NCBI GenBank assembly: GCA_051294375.1
Contig: CM119264.1
Location: forward strand, 23,848,002-23,912,001
Reading direction: 5' to 3'
Source: Paraspadella gotoi
Lineage: Eukaryota; Chaetognatha
Length of the DNA: 64,000 nucleotides
In this document: piece by piece, positions 51,467-62,698 of the stretch
Layout: each line of letters opens with the position of its first letter
Numbering within the stretch: position 1 is the stretch's first letter
Made by a program: the position numbers and the translations under genes
The notes under the pieces: generated by a model
The model's database searches: none
The model's input: the letters and a program-made list of their open reading frames with translations, nothing else
What the model was told of the DNA's origin: nothing

Positions 51467-52421
51467 CCACATGGTATTTTGGAGTCTTGGACCGACCAAG
51501 GTCGATGATACCATCTGAAAGAATTTCAGTCGAAACAATGAAAAGTGAGAATTTGATATTTTTGTGATTAAAGTATGAGGAGTCCTATGGAAAAGGGAAG
51601 ATAGAGAGGGAGTGAGAGATAGAGAAAGGGAGAGAGAGAAGGAGAGATAAAATGAGCCAGATAAGGATGAAGAGAGGAGAGGGAGTCGAGAATGGAAAAT
51701 GCAGGGTCGTTGTTAGAATCAGTCTTGTTTTTTCAACTTTTACTTGTTTCAACTATTTTCTATTTTCTATTTTATATTAATATATATATTTAATTATGTC
51801 TACATTGCTTTTTTAAAATTTTTACTAATCTAAATAATTCATTTAGGGCGGGGGAGGTCATGTGTTATCTTCTGGAAATAAGAAATATGTTGAGTTTGAT
51901 TCTGCGAGAGACGCAAATAAAGATCCAAGAATCGAATTTAAATGATTTTTGCCAAAATTTTTGGTAAATACGGCAGAGCGCCTCATAAAATATCAGAGTC
52001 AGATCCCAAAAAATTGCTTTTCTATCGAATTTTTAATACTTTGTTTTTACCGTTCACTTTATTTTTTATAATTATTAAATAAAAAATAAAGAAATAAATA
52101 AATAAAATTATCTTTAAAAATAACGAGAGATGTGCAATTAACGTAAGCATACTACATACAATACTAATTTTTGGAGGCAGCCAGCTCGTTTTCAAAAATT
52201 TTCTTCAGACGACTAATCCTTACTCTTAATTTCTCTACTTACCATTTTCATTTTCGACTTTTTTGGATCTCATAGCATAATTTTTTCATTTTTCTCCACC
52301 AAAAAAAAAAATTCTCATTTGTTCTTGTGTTTCACTTTTTTTTTTTTTATTTCTTCATCGTCGACCCTTTTTTTCAATGGCTTCTTTTTTCTCATTTACG
52401 AAAATTACATTTTCTCTCTCA

Positions 52422-52458
<37 letters not shown>

Positions 52459-53738
52459 ACTCCTCTCTCATCTCATTCTCTCTCTCTCTCATCTCTCTAT
52501 CGAGTAAACTCTTCCCTGACTTCCTTTTTCATTCCCCATATTTTAATCTCTATATCTATCTCTGTTTCTAATCATCATCCTTCTTTTCCCCATTTTTTCT
52601 TTTCTTTCTCCTCTTTCACTTCGCCTCCAACCTCTCGCCCCCGGTTCCCGCCATCCAACCCCCCGAACATCACCCCCACCCTCCCCCTCCAACCCTCCCA
52701 CCCGTTCTGCCTTGAATGGAGATAAAAGGTTGTAAGAAAGAAAATGAATGAAAAGTAACATCTACTCATGGTAAGAAAACACGAGAAGATGAGGTTCGGG
52801 GAAAGGGGAGGAATCGTTTAGCCCTTAAAAGAAAAATATTATAAAATTGGAAGGAAAAGAAAGGAAAATGAAATTTTGGAAGAAGGAAAATATATTTATC
52901 GATGGAGAGGAAGAAGGGAAAGAATGGTAGGAAAATGGTGGAATTACGATGAGGAAGGGATGATGAATGGAATATGTAGGAAGGATGAACAGGGGGTTAG
53001 GAATTGAAGAAATATTAAAAGCAAACGAAGCAAAAATCGAAAAAAGGAAAGAGACGGCAGTCAAAAGTTAAGGAATTAAATGTGGAATATAGAAAGGAAA
53101 ATGGCAATCAAAGTTGGTTTAAGCGCTCTAGGGAAAAATCTTAAAAATTCAAACAGATTTCGTTTCGACACTTTCAGACTTTTTTTTAAAACAAAATTAA
53201 AAGAAAATACTGAAAAATCTAAAGAAAAAAGTAGAAAAATATATAGATAGCAACGAGAAAGAAATAAAGGAAAAAAGAAAAAAAAGAAAAAAGGCGGGGA
53301 AAATCGGGCGGGAGGCGAGATTCGGGACAAATGGACCAAATCTGGACGGAGACAACTTTCGTCTGGTTCTCCAGGCTCCTTGGGTTGATCCCATAAAAGA
53401 AACCTCGCAGTGGGAGGCCGAGGGAGGAGTGGGAGAGTGAGTGTGGAAGGGAGATTGGTGAAGAGAGAAGGTAAGGGGAGTTCACTGTTAAGAGATGAAG
53501 GGGGACCGTAGGATGTAGTTAGGAGTAAGGTAGGGGGGTAAGTAAAAAGGCGTATCGAGTAGGCACTGAGAGTTAAATAAGAAGTAAACGGGAAAGGAAG
53601 ATGAAAATCTTGGAGGAATTAACCGGAAAGTTCAGGTTTAATACCCGGGTTATTATAATGCAAGAAAGTATCCAGAGAGAAGGGATTTAAGTAAATGACT
53701 AATGAAAGGCTTAAATGTAGGTCCAATAGGGATGGCAT
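51430..53738. repeat. Large local duplication, left copy
   Basis: Near-identical to 53764-56245 apart from many one-base indels, mostly in homopolymers. It ends exactly at a 25-N gap with GATGGCAT. No coding content is recognised. It includes (CT)n at 52414-52500. Probably one genomic locus assembled twice. Confidence 0.8.
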
Positions 53739-53763
53739 NNNNNNNNNNNNNNNNNNNNNNNNN
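53739..53763. other. Assembly gap, 25 N, between duplicated flanks
   Basis: Fixed-size gap with the same roughly 2.4-kb sequence on both sides. Confidence 1.
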
Positions 53764-53798
<35 letters not shown>

Positions 53799-54420
53799 CA
53801 CATGGTATTTTGGAGTCTTGGGACCGACCAAGGTCGATGATCCATCTGAAAGAATTTTCAGTCGAAACATGAAAAGTGAGAATTTGATATTTTTGTGATT
53901 AAAGCTAATGAGGAGTCTATGGAAAAAGGGAAGATAGAGAGGGAGTGAGAGATAGAGGAAGGGAGAGAGAGAAGGAGAGATAAAATGAGCCAGATTAAGG
54001 AATGAAGAGAGGAGAGGGAGTCGAGAATGGAAAATCAGGTTCGTTGTTAGAATCAGTCTTGTTTTTCAACTTTTACTTGTTTCACTATTTTCTATTTTTC
54101 TATTTTATATTAATCTATATTATTTAATTATGTATACATTGCTTTTTTAAAATTTTTACTATCTAATAATTCATTTAGGGCGGGGGAGGTCAGTGTTATC
54201 TTCTGGAAATAGAAATATGTTGAGTTTGATTCTGAGAGACGCAAATAAAGATCAAGAATCGAATTTAAATGATTTTGCCAAGATTTTTGTAAATAGCAGA
54301 GCCGCCTCATAAAATATCAGAGTCAGATTTAATTGGATTCTATACTCTTAACTTCAACAAATCGCTCGACTGCTTTTTTTCAAATGGCTTCTTTTTCCTC
54401 ATTTAAACAGAAAAACATTA

Positions 54421-54560
54421 CATTTTCTCTCTCTCTCTCTCTCTCTCTACAGTCCAAATGATCTCCTCAACCTCACTCACGATATAAAATAATACATTTT
54501 TAAAATCATCTCCTCTCTCTCTCTCTCTCGTATCTCTCTCTCTCTCTCTCTCTCTGCTCT
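54421..54560. repeat. (CT)n pair
   Basis: Counterpart of the CT array at 52414-52500, but carrying an extra AGTCCAAATGATCTCC segment of about 60 bp absent there. Confidence 0.85.
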
Positions 54561-54797
54561 CGTCTCTTATTTTCTCTTCTCTTTGAGTAAACTCTTCAAC
54601 CTCGAACTTCTTTTTCTTCTCCCATATTTTTAATCTTATCTCTATCTCTGTTTCTAACTCCATCTCCCCTTCATTTTCCCCCCTTTTTTTTTTCATATTT
54701 CTTTCTCCTCTGTCACATTCGCCTCACCTCTCGCCCCTGGCTCCCATCCATCCAACCCCCCAAACATCCCCCCCACCCCTCCCCTCACCTCCCACCC

Positions 54798-55222
54798 NNN
54801 NNNNNNNNNNNNNNNNNNNNNNNNNNNNNNNNNNNNNNNNNNNNNNNNNNNNNNNNNNNNNNNNNNNNNNNNNNNNNNNNNNNNNNNNNNNNNNNNNNNN
54901 NNNNNNNNNNNNNNNNNNNNNNNNNNNNNNNNNNNNNNNNNNNNNNNNNNNNNNNNNNNNNNNNNNNNNNNNNNNNNNNNNNNNNNNNNNNNNNNNNNNN
55001 NNNNNNNNNNNNNNNNNNNNNNNNNNNNNNNNNNNNNNNNNNNNNNNNNNNNNNNNNNNNNNNNNNNNNNNNNNNNNNNNNNNNNNNNNNNNNNNNNNNN
55101 NNNNNNNNNNNNNNNNNNNNNNNNNNNNNNNNNNNNNNNNNNNNNNNNNNNNNNNNNNNNNNNNNNNNNNNNNNNNNNNNNNNNNNNNNNNNNNNNNNNN
55201 NNNNNNNNNNNNNNNNNNNNNN
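54798..55222. other. Assembly gap, 425 N
   Basis: Inside the right duplicate. The left duplicate has almost no sequence at this point. Confidence 1.
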
Positions 55223-55961
55223 GTCTTCCCCCTGAATGGAGATAAAAGGTTGTAGAAAGAAAATGAATGAAAAGTAAACATCTACTCATGGAAGAAAACA
55301 CGAGAAGATGAGGTTCGGGGGAAGGCGGAGGAATCGTTTAGCCCTTAAAAGAAAAAATATTATAAAATTGGAAGGAAAAGAAGAGGAAAAAATGAAATTT
55401 TGGGAAGAGAAAATATATTTATCGATGGAGAGAAGGAAGGGAAAGATGGTAGGAAAATGGTGGAATTAAAGATAGAGGAAGGGATGATGAATGGAAATAT
55501 GTAGGAAGGATGAACAGGGGGTTAGGAATTGAAGAAATATTAAAAAGCAAACATAGCAAATCGAAAAGGAAGAGACGTCAAAAGTAAGGAATTAAATGTG
55601 GAATATAGAAAGGAAAATGGCATCAAAGTTGGTTTAGCGCTCTAGGGAAAAATCTTAAAATTCAAACAGATTTCGTTCGACACTTCAGACTTTTTTTTAA
55701 ACAAAATTAAAGAAAATACTGAAAAATCTAAAGAAAAAAGAGAAAATATATAAGATAAGCAAACGAGAAGAAATAAAGGAAAAAAGAAAAAAAAAAGAAA
55801 AAAAAAGGCGGGGAAAATCGGGCGGGAGGCGAGATTCGGGACAAATGGACCAAATCTGGACGGAGACAACTTTCGTCTGGTCTCAGGCTCCTTGGGTTGA
55901 TCCCATAAAAGAAACCTCGCAGTGGGAGGCCGAGGGAGGGAGTGGGAGAGTGAGTGTGGAA

Positions 55962-55971
55962 NNNNNNNNNN
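55962..55971. other. Assembly gap, 10 N
   Basis: The left duplicate shows about 11 bp here (53454-53464, AGGGAGATTGG). Confidence 1.
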
Positions 55972-56254
55972 TGAAGAGAGAAGGTAAGGGGAGTTTCACT
56001 GTTAAGAGATGAAGGGGACCGTGAGATGTAGGTTAGGAGGTAAGGTAGGGGGTAAGTAAAAAGGCGTATCGAGTAGGCAATGAGAAGTAATAAGAAGTAA
56101 ACGGGGAAAGGAAGAGAAATCTTGGAGGAATTACCGAAAGTTCAGGTTTAATACCGGGTTATTATATGCAAAAGAAAAGTATCCAGAGAGAAGGAATTTA
56201 AAGTAATGACTAATGAAGGCTTTAAATGTAGGTCAATAGGGATGGCATGTCGCG

Positions 56255-56620
56255 GCGAGCGACAAGGATTAAAACTTGCAAGGCCTCACAATACTGGTTG
56301 TAAGCGGAGTGAAATGTTGGGCAATGAAGAAAGTGAGAGATGAGGAGTTGAACCAAAATTAAGAGGTTCAACGGGATCGTGAGAGATGAGCAGAAATCAC
56401 GAAGGGAGCTAGTAAAATGTCGCCCTGACATTGAGAAAAGAAAGAAGCCAAAGCTTGAACCTAAACCTTGGTAGGAACAAAATGAAATTTGATAAGAAAT
56501 CCGATGGGTGATCGCAAATGTCCAGAACCGGAGAAAGAAATCTAACGAGATCCCGATTTTGAGAAAAGAAGAAAGAAAAGAGAGGGCAGGCCCTAGATCC
56601 GAAAAAAAAAAAAATTATAA
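56255..56620 (+). pseudogene. Non-LTR retrotransposon RT, C-terminal fragment
   Basis: LVVSGVKCWAMKKVRDEELN at 56294-56353 closely matches the end of LINE reverse transcriptases (pattern LLYGxExWAmKKxxExxLN). After a frame change, RDRVRDEQKSRRELVK (about 56370-56415) matches the DRVRxExIRxxLG block that follows in the same family. The remainder decays into A-rich sequence, which fits a LINE 3' end. Only this end is present. Confidence 0.55.
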
Positions 56621-56889
56621 TTGATGAAAATTAAGTACCTAATTAAAAATTAGAAATTATAAAAAGAAAATAATAAAAAAATATGGATAAATAATGAAGA
56701 ACAAGGGATGGATGGCTCACAACCTGAAGAGAAGAGAGAAAACAAAAGCTTAAAAGAATCCCTCCTCTGGAAAGAAAGTGGAAAGCGAGAGGAAGCCCGT
56801 AACCTGGACGGGACGCCCGATTGTTCCCTTTGACATCCAATAAAAAATATTACGAGGCGGGGGATTTCGCGCAGCCCAAACCAAATCTC

Positions 56890-56945
56890 ACCCCGCCAAC
56901 GCCGCCGCCGCCGCCGACGCCGCAGCCAGCGCCCCCGCCTCGTCG
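56890..56945. repeat. GCC/GACGCCGC repeat
   Basis: CCAACGCCGCCGCCGCC followed by GACGCCGCAGCCAGCGCC. The same motif class occurs near 12.1, 12.4, 16.7 and 39.2 kb. Confidence 0.8.
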
Positions 56946-57085
56946 GGAAAAGGTGAGGGAATTGCCTTTTGAGATATGGGCGGTGTGGGGGAGGGGAGTT
57001 GGAGGAGAGTTGAGGGTAGAGGCGTTTTTTCGGGGATTTAAAAGAAGCGCAGCGGGGGAAAGGTTCGCCGGGGCGTCGCTGGAGA

Positions 57086-57095
57086 NNNNNNNNNN
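57086..57095. other. Assembly gap, 10 N
   Basis: Immediately before a short GA run. Confidence 1.
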
Positions 57096-57159
57096 GAGAG
57101 AGAGAGCGTCCCGTGACGAGGAAAATGTGACACATATTTTGCGGATTAAAAGTCAAGAG

Positions 57160-57370
57160 GAGGATTCTTCTTCTTTTTATTATTCATCCTCCTCTTCTTC
57201 TTCTTCTTCTTCCTCCTCTTTTTCTTCTTCTTCTTCCTCCTCTTTTCCTTTTTATTATTATTCTTCCTCTTCTCTTCGCTTTGATTTAAGGTAAGAAGAG
57301 GAAGAAGAGGAAGAAGAGGAGGAGGAGAAGGAAGAGAAAAAAGAGGAGAAGGGGAAACGAAAGGAAGATG
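57160..57370. repeat. (TTC/TCC)n then (GAA/GGA)n strand switch
   Basis: Pyrimidine-rich 57163-57280 followed by purine-rich 57295-57370, with a short spacer around CGCTTTGATTTAAGG. The two arms are complementary in kind and could fold as a hairpin. Confidence 0.8.
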
Positions 57371-57871
57371 ATGAAGGGAGAAGAAATTAGACACAAAAAT
57401 GTAAACTTCTTTGATGGATTATTTATGACGACATTTCGTTACAATTTTACGAAGGAGTACATTTTAAACGTAAAAGTATTTCATGTTATGTTCTCACTTG
57501 TCTAGATTGCATATTTTAGCAGAAAGTCGCAAAGTGACGACCAAAGAAACATTATCAACGTCATTGCAAGAGGCGTCGCTCTTGGTCGTTGACGGGAACC
57601 GTAAACTTGTTAAAAACGCATGAGAGGATTTTTAGTTAAATCTTTTATATCCTTTTATCTATTAGTTTATATATTTATATCATTATATAATTTTTTTTAA
57701 TTATTAAACTAAAATGATTCGGGAATGGGGGAAACTGCAAAACTTTGTTTGAATTTTGTGCATTTGGCACATTTTCACATTGGAACACTCCTCGCTGTGA
57801 TATGTTGACATTCCTATTGATTACAGACTTTAGGTCAGCGCTGGTGTTGAGAAATTGTTACGATCTATCAG
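57371..57871. other. No gene seen
   Basis: AT-rich unique sequence. Confidence 0.5.
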
Positions 57872-57928
57872 AGAGAGAGAGAGAGAGAGAGAAGAGGAAG
57901 AAGAGAGAGAGAGAGAGAGAGAGAGAGG
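57872..57928. repeat. (GA)n
   Basis: Interrupted GA array. Confidence 0.9.
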
Positions 57929-58202
57929 AGGTGGGCAAGTCGTTTGAGGTGTAAAAGAAAGAGGAAGTGAGCAAAGTTTGACCTCGTTATAGGATTCGTT
58001 GGTGAAAAGAGAAGAGCGAAGCAAATGAGATGAAGAAAAGAAAAAAGAAAAAAAGGGAGGAAAAGGAAAAGAGAGGAAAAAGAAAAGAGGTGAACTGTGA
58101 AAGGATTTAGATAAGTTATGACTGACGAAAGAGAGAAAAGTCCTTAGAAGAAAGTTTGATGGACAAGAGAGCTAATGGATGAGAATAAAAGAGGATTATG
58201 AA

Positions 58203-58203
<1 letters not shown>

Positions 58204-58300
<97 letters not shown>
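58204..58300. repeat. (GA)n
   Basis: About 97 bp with one break. Confidence 0.95.
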
Positions 58301-58301
<1 letters not shown>

Positions 58302-58904
58302 CACTCTAGTAAGGAACAAGAGCGTGTCGTTGAGGAAAAGCCGTTTGGCGGGAAATGAGGAAAACAACCGCTGAATCAACTTTTGACGACGAAATAAACA
58401 AAAAAAGTCTCGCGTCGCTGAGACTAATAAAGTTTAGAGGGCGGTTGCCTTTTGTTGTTGTTCGCTTGTTTGTTGTTGTTGACTCTTTATAGTCTCAGGC
58501 TGTTTGTGATTCATGACCACATCTTTCTTTTTTTTTTTTAGGCCGCGAGCGCTTTGTGGTCCTTGTCGGTTGATGTCGCCTCTTTTATCTTGGCACCTGT
58601 AAGATGTTTGACGGTTATCGTTATAATTATAACTTATACCTGGATTATAGATCCTTTCTTAGTTTAATGTACAATTTTACATACCTTTGCGTTTCTTTTA
58701 ATTGTTGTGAAATATTTGTCGAAACGAACAAATTTTTTAAAAAATGTAATGAGAACCAATAATATGTACTATCGTAACGGGTTACGAGTTCAACGGTCGT
58801 TACGAGTTCAAGGCCAGCAACGAGAGTCGAATGACGACGACGAGGACGACAGTTCGCATCACATCGCTTTCTTAGAAAAGTCATTGCTAGTTGGTTACCA
58901 GTCC

Positions 58905-58943
58905 GTCGCTGCTTGATCGCTGCTTGGTCGCTGCTTGGTCGCT
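58905..58943. repeat. 11-bp GTCGCTGCTTG repeat
   Basis: Three and a half copies of an 11-bp unit. Confidence 0.8.
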
Positions 58944-59019
58944 CGAACCGATAAAAGATTTAGAGAAGCGAAACACGTCTCGTCATCGGAAGCTTCGAAG
59001 TTGACGACGGGCGAAAGAC

Positions 59020-59280
59020 GAGGGCATGACGGGAGAGTGACACGAGCGTGATGCTCACGTGGCGCGAGCATGGCACAAACGTGACCAGCGTGGCGTGAGC
59101 GTTGAGGAAGTGTGACTCGTGAGAGAGATTGACGTCAGTTCGCGTAGGACAGGGCGATTTAAAATTGTCGTCGTTTGCACGTTCTGCACGTTTCTTTGAA
59201 CATGACAAAAGCATCTCTCACGTGACAATCGTGACACGATTATGAAGGTCGAGAGTTGCGAAGCGTGACGCTTGACACGT
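59020..59280. repeat. Degenerate GAGCGTGACAC-type repeat
   Basis: Loosely repeated motifs such as CGAGCGTGATG, GGCGCGAGCATGGCAC and GGCGTGAGCG, including CACGTG at 59053, 59219 and 59275. Very degenerate. Confidence 0.4.
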
Positions 59281-59462
59281 GGCGCGCGAGTCTCATAAAA
59301 AAATAAACATTTTTCCTTCTTCCCGTAAACTTTTTTCTCATTTTTTATTAATACTTTTTCTTCGCATTTTTCCTCTCTAACAGTTTTTAACTTTCCATTT
59401 TATCTTCCCCCCTTTTTTTGTGAATAGGTGAACAGAAAGCGATTATGTTTTTTTTATTATCG

Positions 59463-59465
<3 letters not shown>

Positions 59466-59556
<91 letters not shown>
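59466..59556. repeat. (CT)n
   Basis: About 90 bp with one break. Confidence 0.95.
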
Positions 59557-59560
<4 letters not shown>

Positions 59561-59921
59561 CTACTCAATTCCCATAAACCTAATGGATTGCCAGACGATT
59601 CTCGCATTCAGAAGAGAAAAGAATGAAAGAGAGAATAACGTTGTCTCATAGTAGTAACAACAATTTTATTTGGAGGCGATCCCGCAAATAAGGAATGATG
59701 CTTGTTGCTACTATAATGAATGCCAATCACTAGGGAGTTTTAGCATTTATTTAGCTTGCCTTACTGTAGAATTTTTCCTTTTTTCCGCGCAGTATAATTG
59801 TTATGTATTTAGGGTATGAGTCATGAGGACTAGCAAATATTTTACAAATACTTCGGAACTTCCTTTAGGATTATTTTCTTCCAATTCATGCCGTGGTTAT
59901 TAAACAATGTCTGATTCACTC

Positions 59922-59923
59922 TT

Positions 59924-59954
<31 letters not shown>

Positions 59955-60063
59955 TTCTCTCTTTTTTCCCTCGCTCTCTCCCTTCCCTATTCAGTCAGTA
60001 AAGAGCTCAAAATCGGATTTGATAAAAACTCAAAACGGGAATTAAATTTCTTCTCGGGTATAA

Positions 60064-60100
<37 letters not shown>

Positions 60101-60102
60101 CT
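59922..60102. repeat. (CT)n then (GA)n
   Basis: CT block at 59922-59985 and GA block at 60064-60102 on either side of unique sequence. Confidence 0.85.
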
Positions 60103-60746
60103 CTTTTCTCAACATTTATTTAAAAGAATGTAACTTGAAAAGTTTTGCTTGCCTATAGTCATCTCTACCGAAGTCAAGGAATTCAGCTTTTTACTCAGGC
60201 CTCATCAATCACAAAGAACGTCAAGGAATCCTTTTCCCTCTAACGATGATGCTGCAAGTTTTTAACTGCAGTTGCAGCTGCTGATTCTTTTTTACTCTAG
60301 TCTTTAGTTTTGTAGACGAAGTTGCGTATCTGGTTTTAGCAACAGCAGAAGCCTTTAGCCCAGAGGCAAAGGAGTCGAAGCTGGATCGCCTGCTCTAACT
60401 GCGGTGCACTCAATACTCAAAAGTTGCCTCAGCAGTTTTGTTGCCGCACCAACAGAAACTTGCCGCAACTCCGTTTTATATTTTTCTCGCCGAAACCAAA
60501 ATCGTTTTCTTTTTCCTTTTGCCACAAATTTTTTTACGATGGAAACGAAAAAAAAAGAAGGAAAAGGAGAAAAAGGAGGAAAAGAGACATAAAAAATGGC
60601 AACAAAGTGAGAAGAAAAGAAAGAAAGAAAAAAGTGGAGGAAAAGGCGAGAAGAAAAGAAAGGTAAGAAAAAATAAAGAGTTTAGGGGATGAAAGAAATT
60701 AAGGAGAAAGGAAAAGACGTCAGTCTGATTTCTTGCCCTTAAAAAT

Positions 60747-60759
60747 CTCTCTCTCTCTT

Positions 60760-60808
<49 letters not shown>

Positions 60809-60840
60809 CTCTCTCTCTCGATCTCTCTATCTCGCCCTCT
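60747..60840. repeat. (CT)n
   Basis: Interrupted CT array. Confidence 0.9.
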
Positions 60841-61030
60841 CCCTCTGGGGAAACGTAAAATTACTCGAAAAGTTTTAAGTGGGAAATAAAAGGGAAGGCG
60901 GTTTGCGATTGATTGCAGCGGGAAACGAATTTATTCTCTTTTTCTTATTTTTTTTCTTCTTCTCTTTTCTTCTCTTTTTTTCTTTCATTTATTTCTCCTT
61001 CATTACTTTTTTTTTCCTTCTCTAATTATC

Positions 61031-61031
<1 letters not shown>

Positions 61032-61108
<77 letters not shown>
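61032..61108. repeat. (GA)n
   Basis: Pure GA array directly after a TTTTCTTC-rich stretch (60935-61020). Confidence 0.95.
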
Positions 61109-61111
<3 letters not shown>

Positions 61112-62189
61112 AGCGAAGGGCTGGAACGGATTCGTTAACAACTTGATCCTTATTGAGAAGAGCAACGTCACTTAGATTTTTAGCCTTACAGAATCGCTTC
61201 GCAAGAAAACGTTGGTATCAATCTCTGTTAATATTATTACTATTAAGATTAATATTAATATTATTATTAATATTAAAACCGAATTAAATGAAAAGAAAAA
61301 AATGCAAAGAAAACTTTAGGGCAAAACTCTAATAACTGGTTGTCATATTCTAAATTCGATTTTTAAGTTAATATTATTCCTCTATAGAAAATTTTAATAA
61401 TTGTTGTCACCGGTGAATTATTTTTCTCTTTCTTTTTTTTAATTTCAATTTTTTGGGGTACTTTTTTAATTCTAGTCCTTTTGTTTCCCCTCTCGCGTTC
61501 CAAAGGTTTGCTTCGAGAACCCATTGGTCTTTCATAAAATCGATGGAACATTCTTTCCATTTCTTGGAATTTCCGATAAAAGTCTTTTCGAAGCGTTTTC
61601 TTGTCCCCATGCTCACATTCCTCTTCCCATCGCGCATAGTTTCGCTTTTTTCTATGCCTCCCATCCGCACTTGCTATGTACGTTCACCTTTCCACACATT
61701 CCAGCTCATACATTCACAGAATTTTAGGTCTATGGCTTTGTTTAGTTTTCTCTGCAGAAAGCCGTTATTAGCCGGTTATTCAACCTGTCATTCGAGAGAG
61801 GGAGGGAAGGTTTTTTAAGGATCGTTTTACTAACGTAAACAAAGATTAAAAACTTTTTTAGGACGAGGCACCATACTATATTACTGTGGATCCGACATCA
61901 TTTCTTCGTTGAAGCAATGAGGCCACCCATTGCGGGTAGACAGAGAGAGAGGAAGAGAGACAGAGACAGAGACGCAGAGAGAAAGTAAAGTAGAAGAAGG
62001 ATGTTAGAAAGAGACAGAAAGAGTAAGAGAAAAAGAAAGGCGAGAAATAAAAAAGATCGCAAACACCATGGGATGTTGCTACGTGATACCATGATGCTTC
62101 CTCCGGTCGTGAGGTCATCAGTGACCCGGTCTGACCTCTGGTGGCGGGACACAGGAGCCATCGCCCATCTAGCGGATAGAAAAAGGTGA

Positions 62190-62227
62190 AAGTGAGAGAG
62201 AGAGAAGAGAGTGAGGAGGAAGAGACG

Positions 62228-62262
<35 letters not shown>

Positions 62263-62540
62263 TGAGAGAAGAAGATATAAAGAGAAATGGAGGACGGATG
62301 TAGGGAGAAAAGAGAGAAAGAGGAAAGTAGCAAGACAGAGCTCAAGACAGCCCAGGAGAGAGAGAGAGGAGAGAGGAAGGGAGAGGGAGGGAGAGAGGAG
62401 AGAGAGAGAGAGAGAGAGAGAGGAAGGGGAGAGTTCCAGAGGAAGAGAACGAACTATCGCGAATTCTTAATGGGAGTGAAATTTTTTCACGGAGTCGCGA
62501 GAGCTTACGCGAGCGAAACTGAGAGAGAGAGAGAGATGAG

Positions 62541-62597
<57 letters not shown>

Positions 62598-62599
62598 GG

Positions 62600-62666
<67 letters not shown>

Positions 62667-62698
62667 TGAGAGAGAGAGAGAGAGGAGAGAGAGAGAAA
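62190..62698. repeat. Long degenerate (GA)n tract
   Basis: About 500 bp of GA with GGA and GAAG breaks and one unique insert (62425-62515). Both translated strands look like long ORFs, but they are RE/SL low complexity. Confidence 0.9.

Larger units (their letters stand above)
53764..56245. repeat. Large local duplication, right copy
   Basis: Begins in (GA)n directly after the 25-N gap. It repeats the left copy through GGGATGGCAT at 56245, after which unique sequence (the LINE fragment) continues. It holds two further gaps (54798-55222 and 55962-55971). Confidence 0.8.
58301..59465. other. No gene seen outside short repeats
   Basis: Unique sequence, GC-richer at 58840-59290, where the short repeats and E-boxes lie. 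Confidence 0.5.
60103..62189. other. No gene seen outside repeats
   Basis: Unique sequence. A 121-codon frame at 61453-61818 has aromatic-rich composition but no family I recognise. Confidence 0.45.

Noticed and set aside
61453-61818. 121-codon ORF
   Set aside because: No recognised family; a Phe/Ser-rich frame typical of AT-rich pyrimidine sequence.
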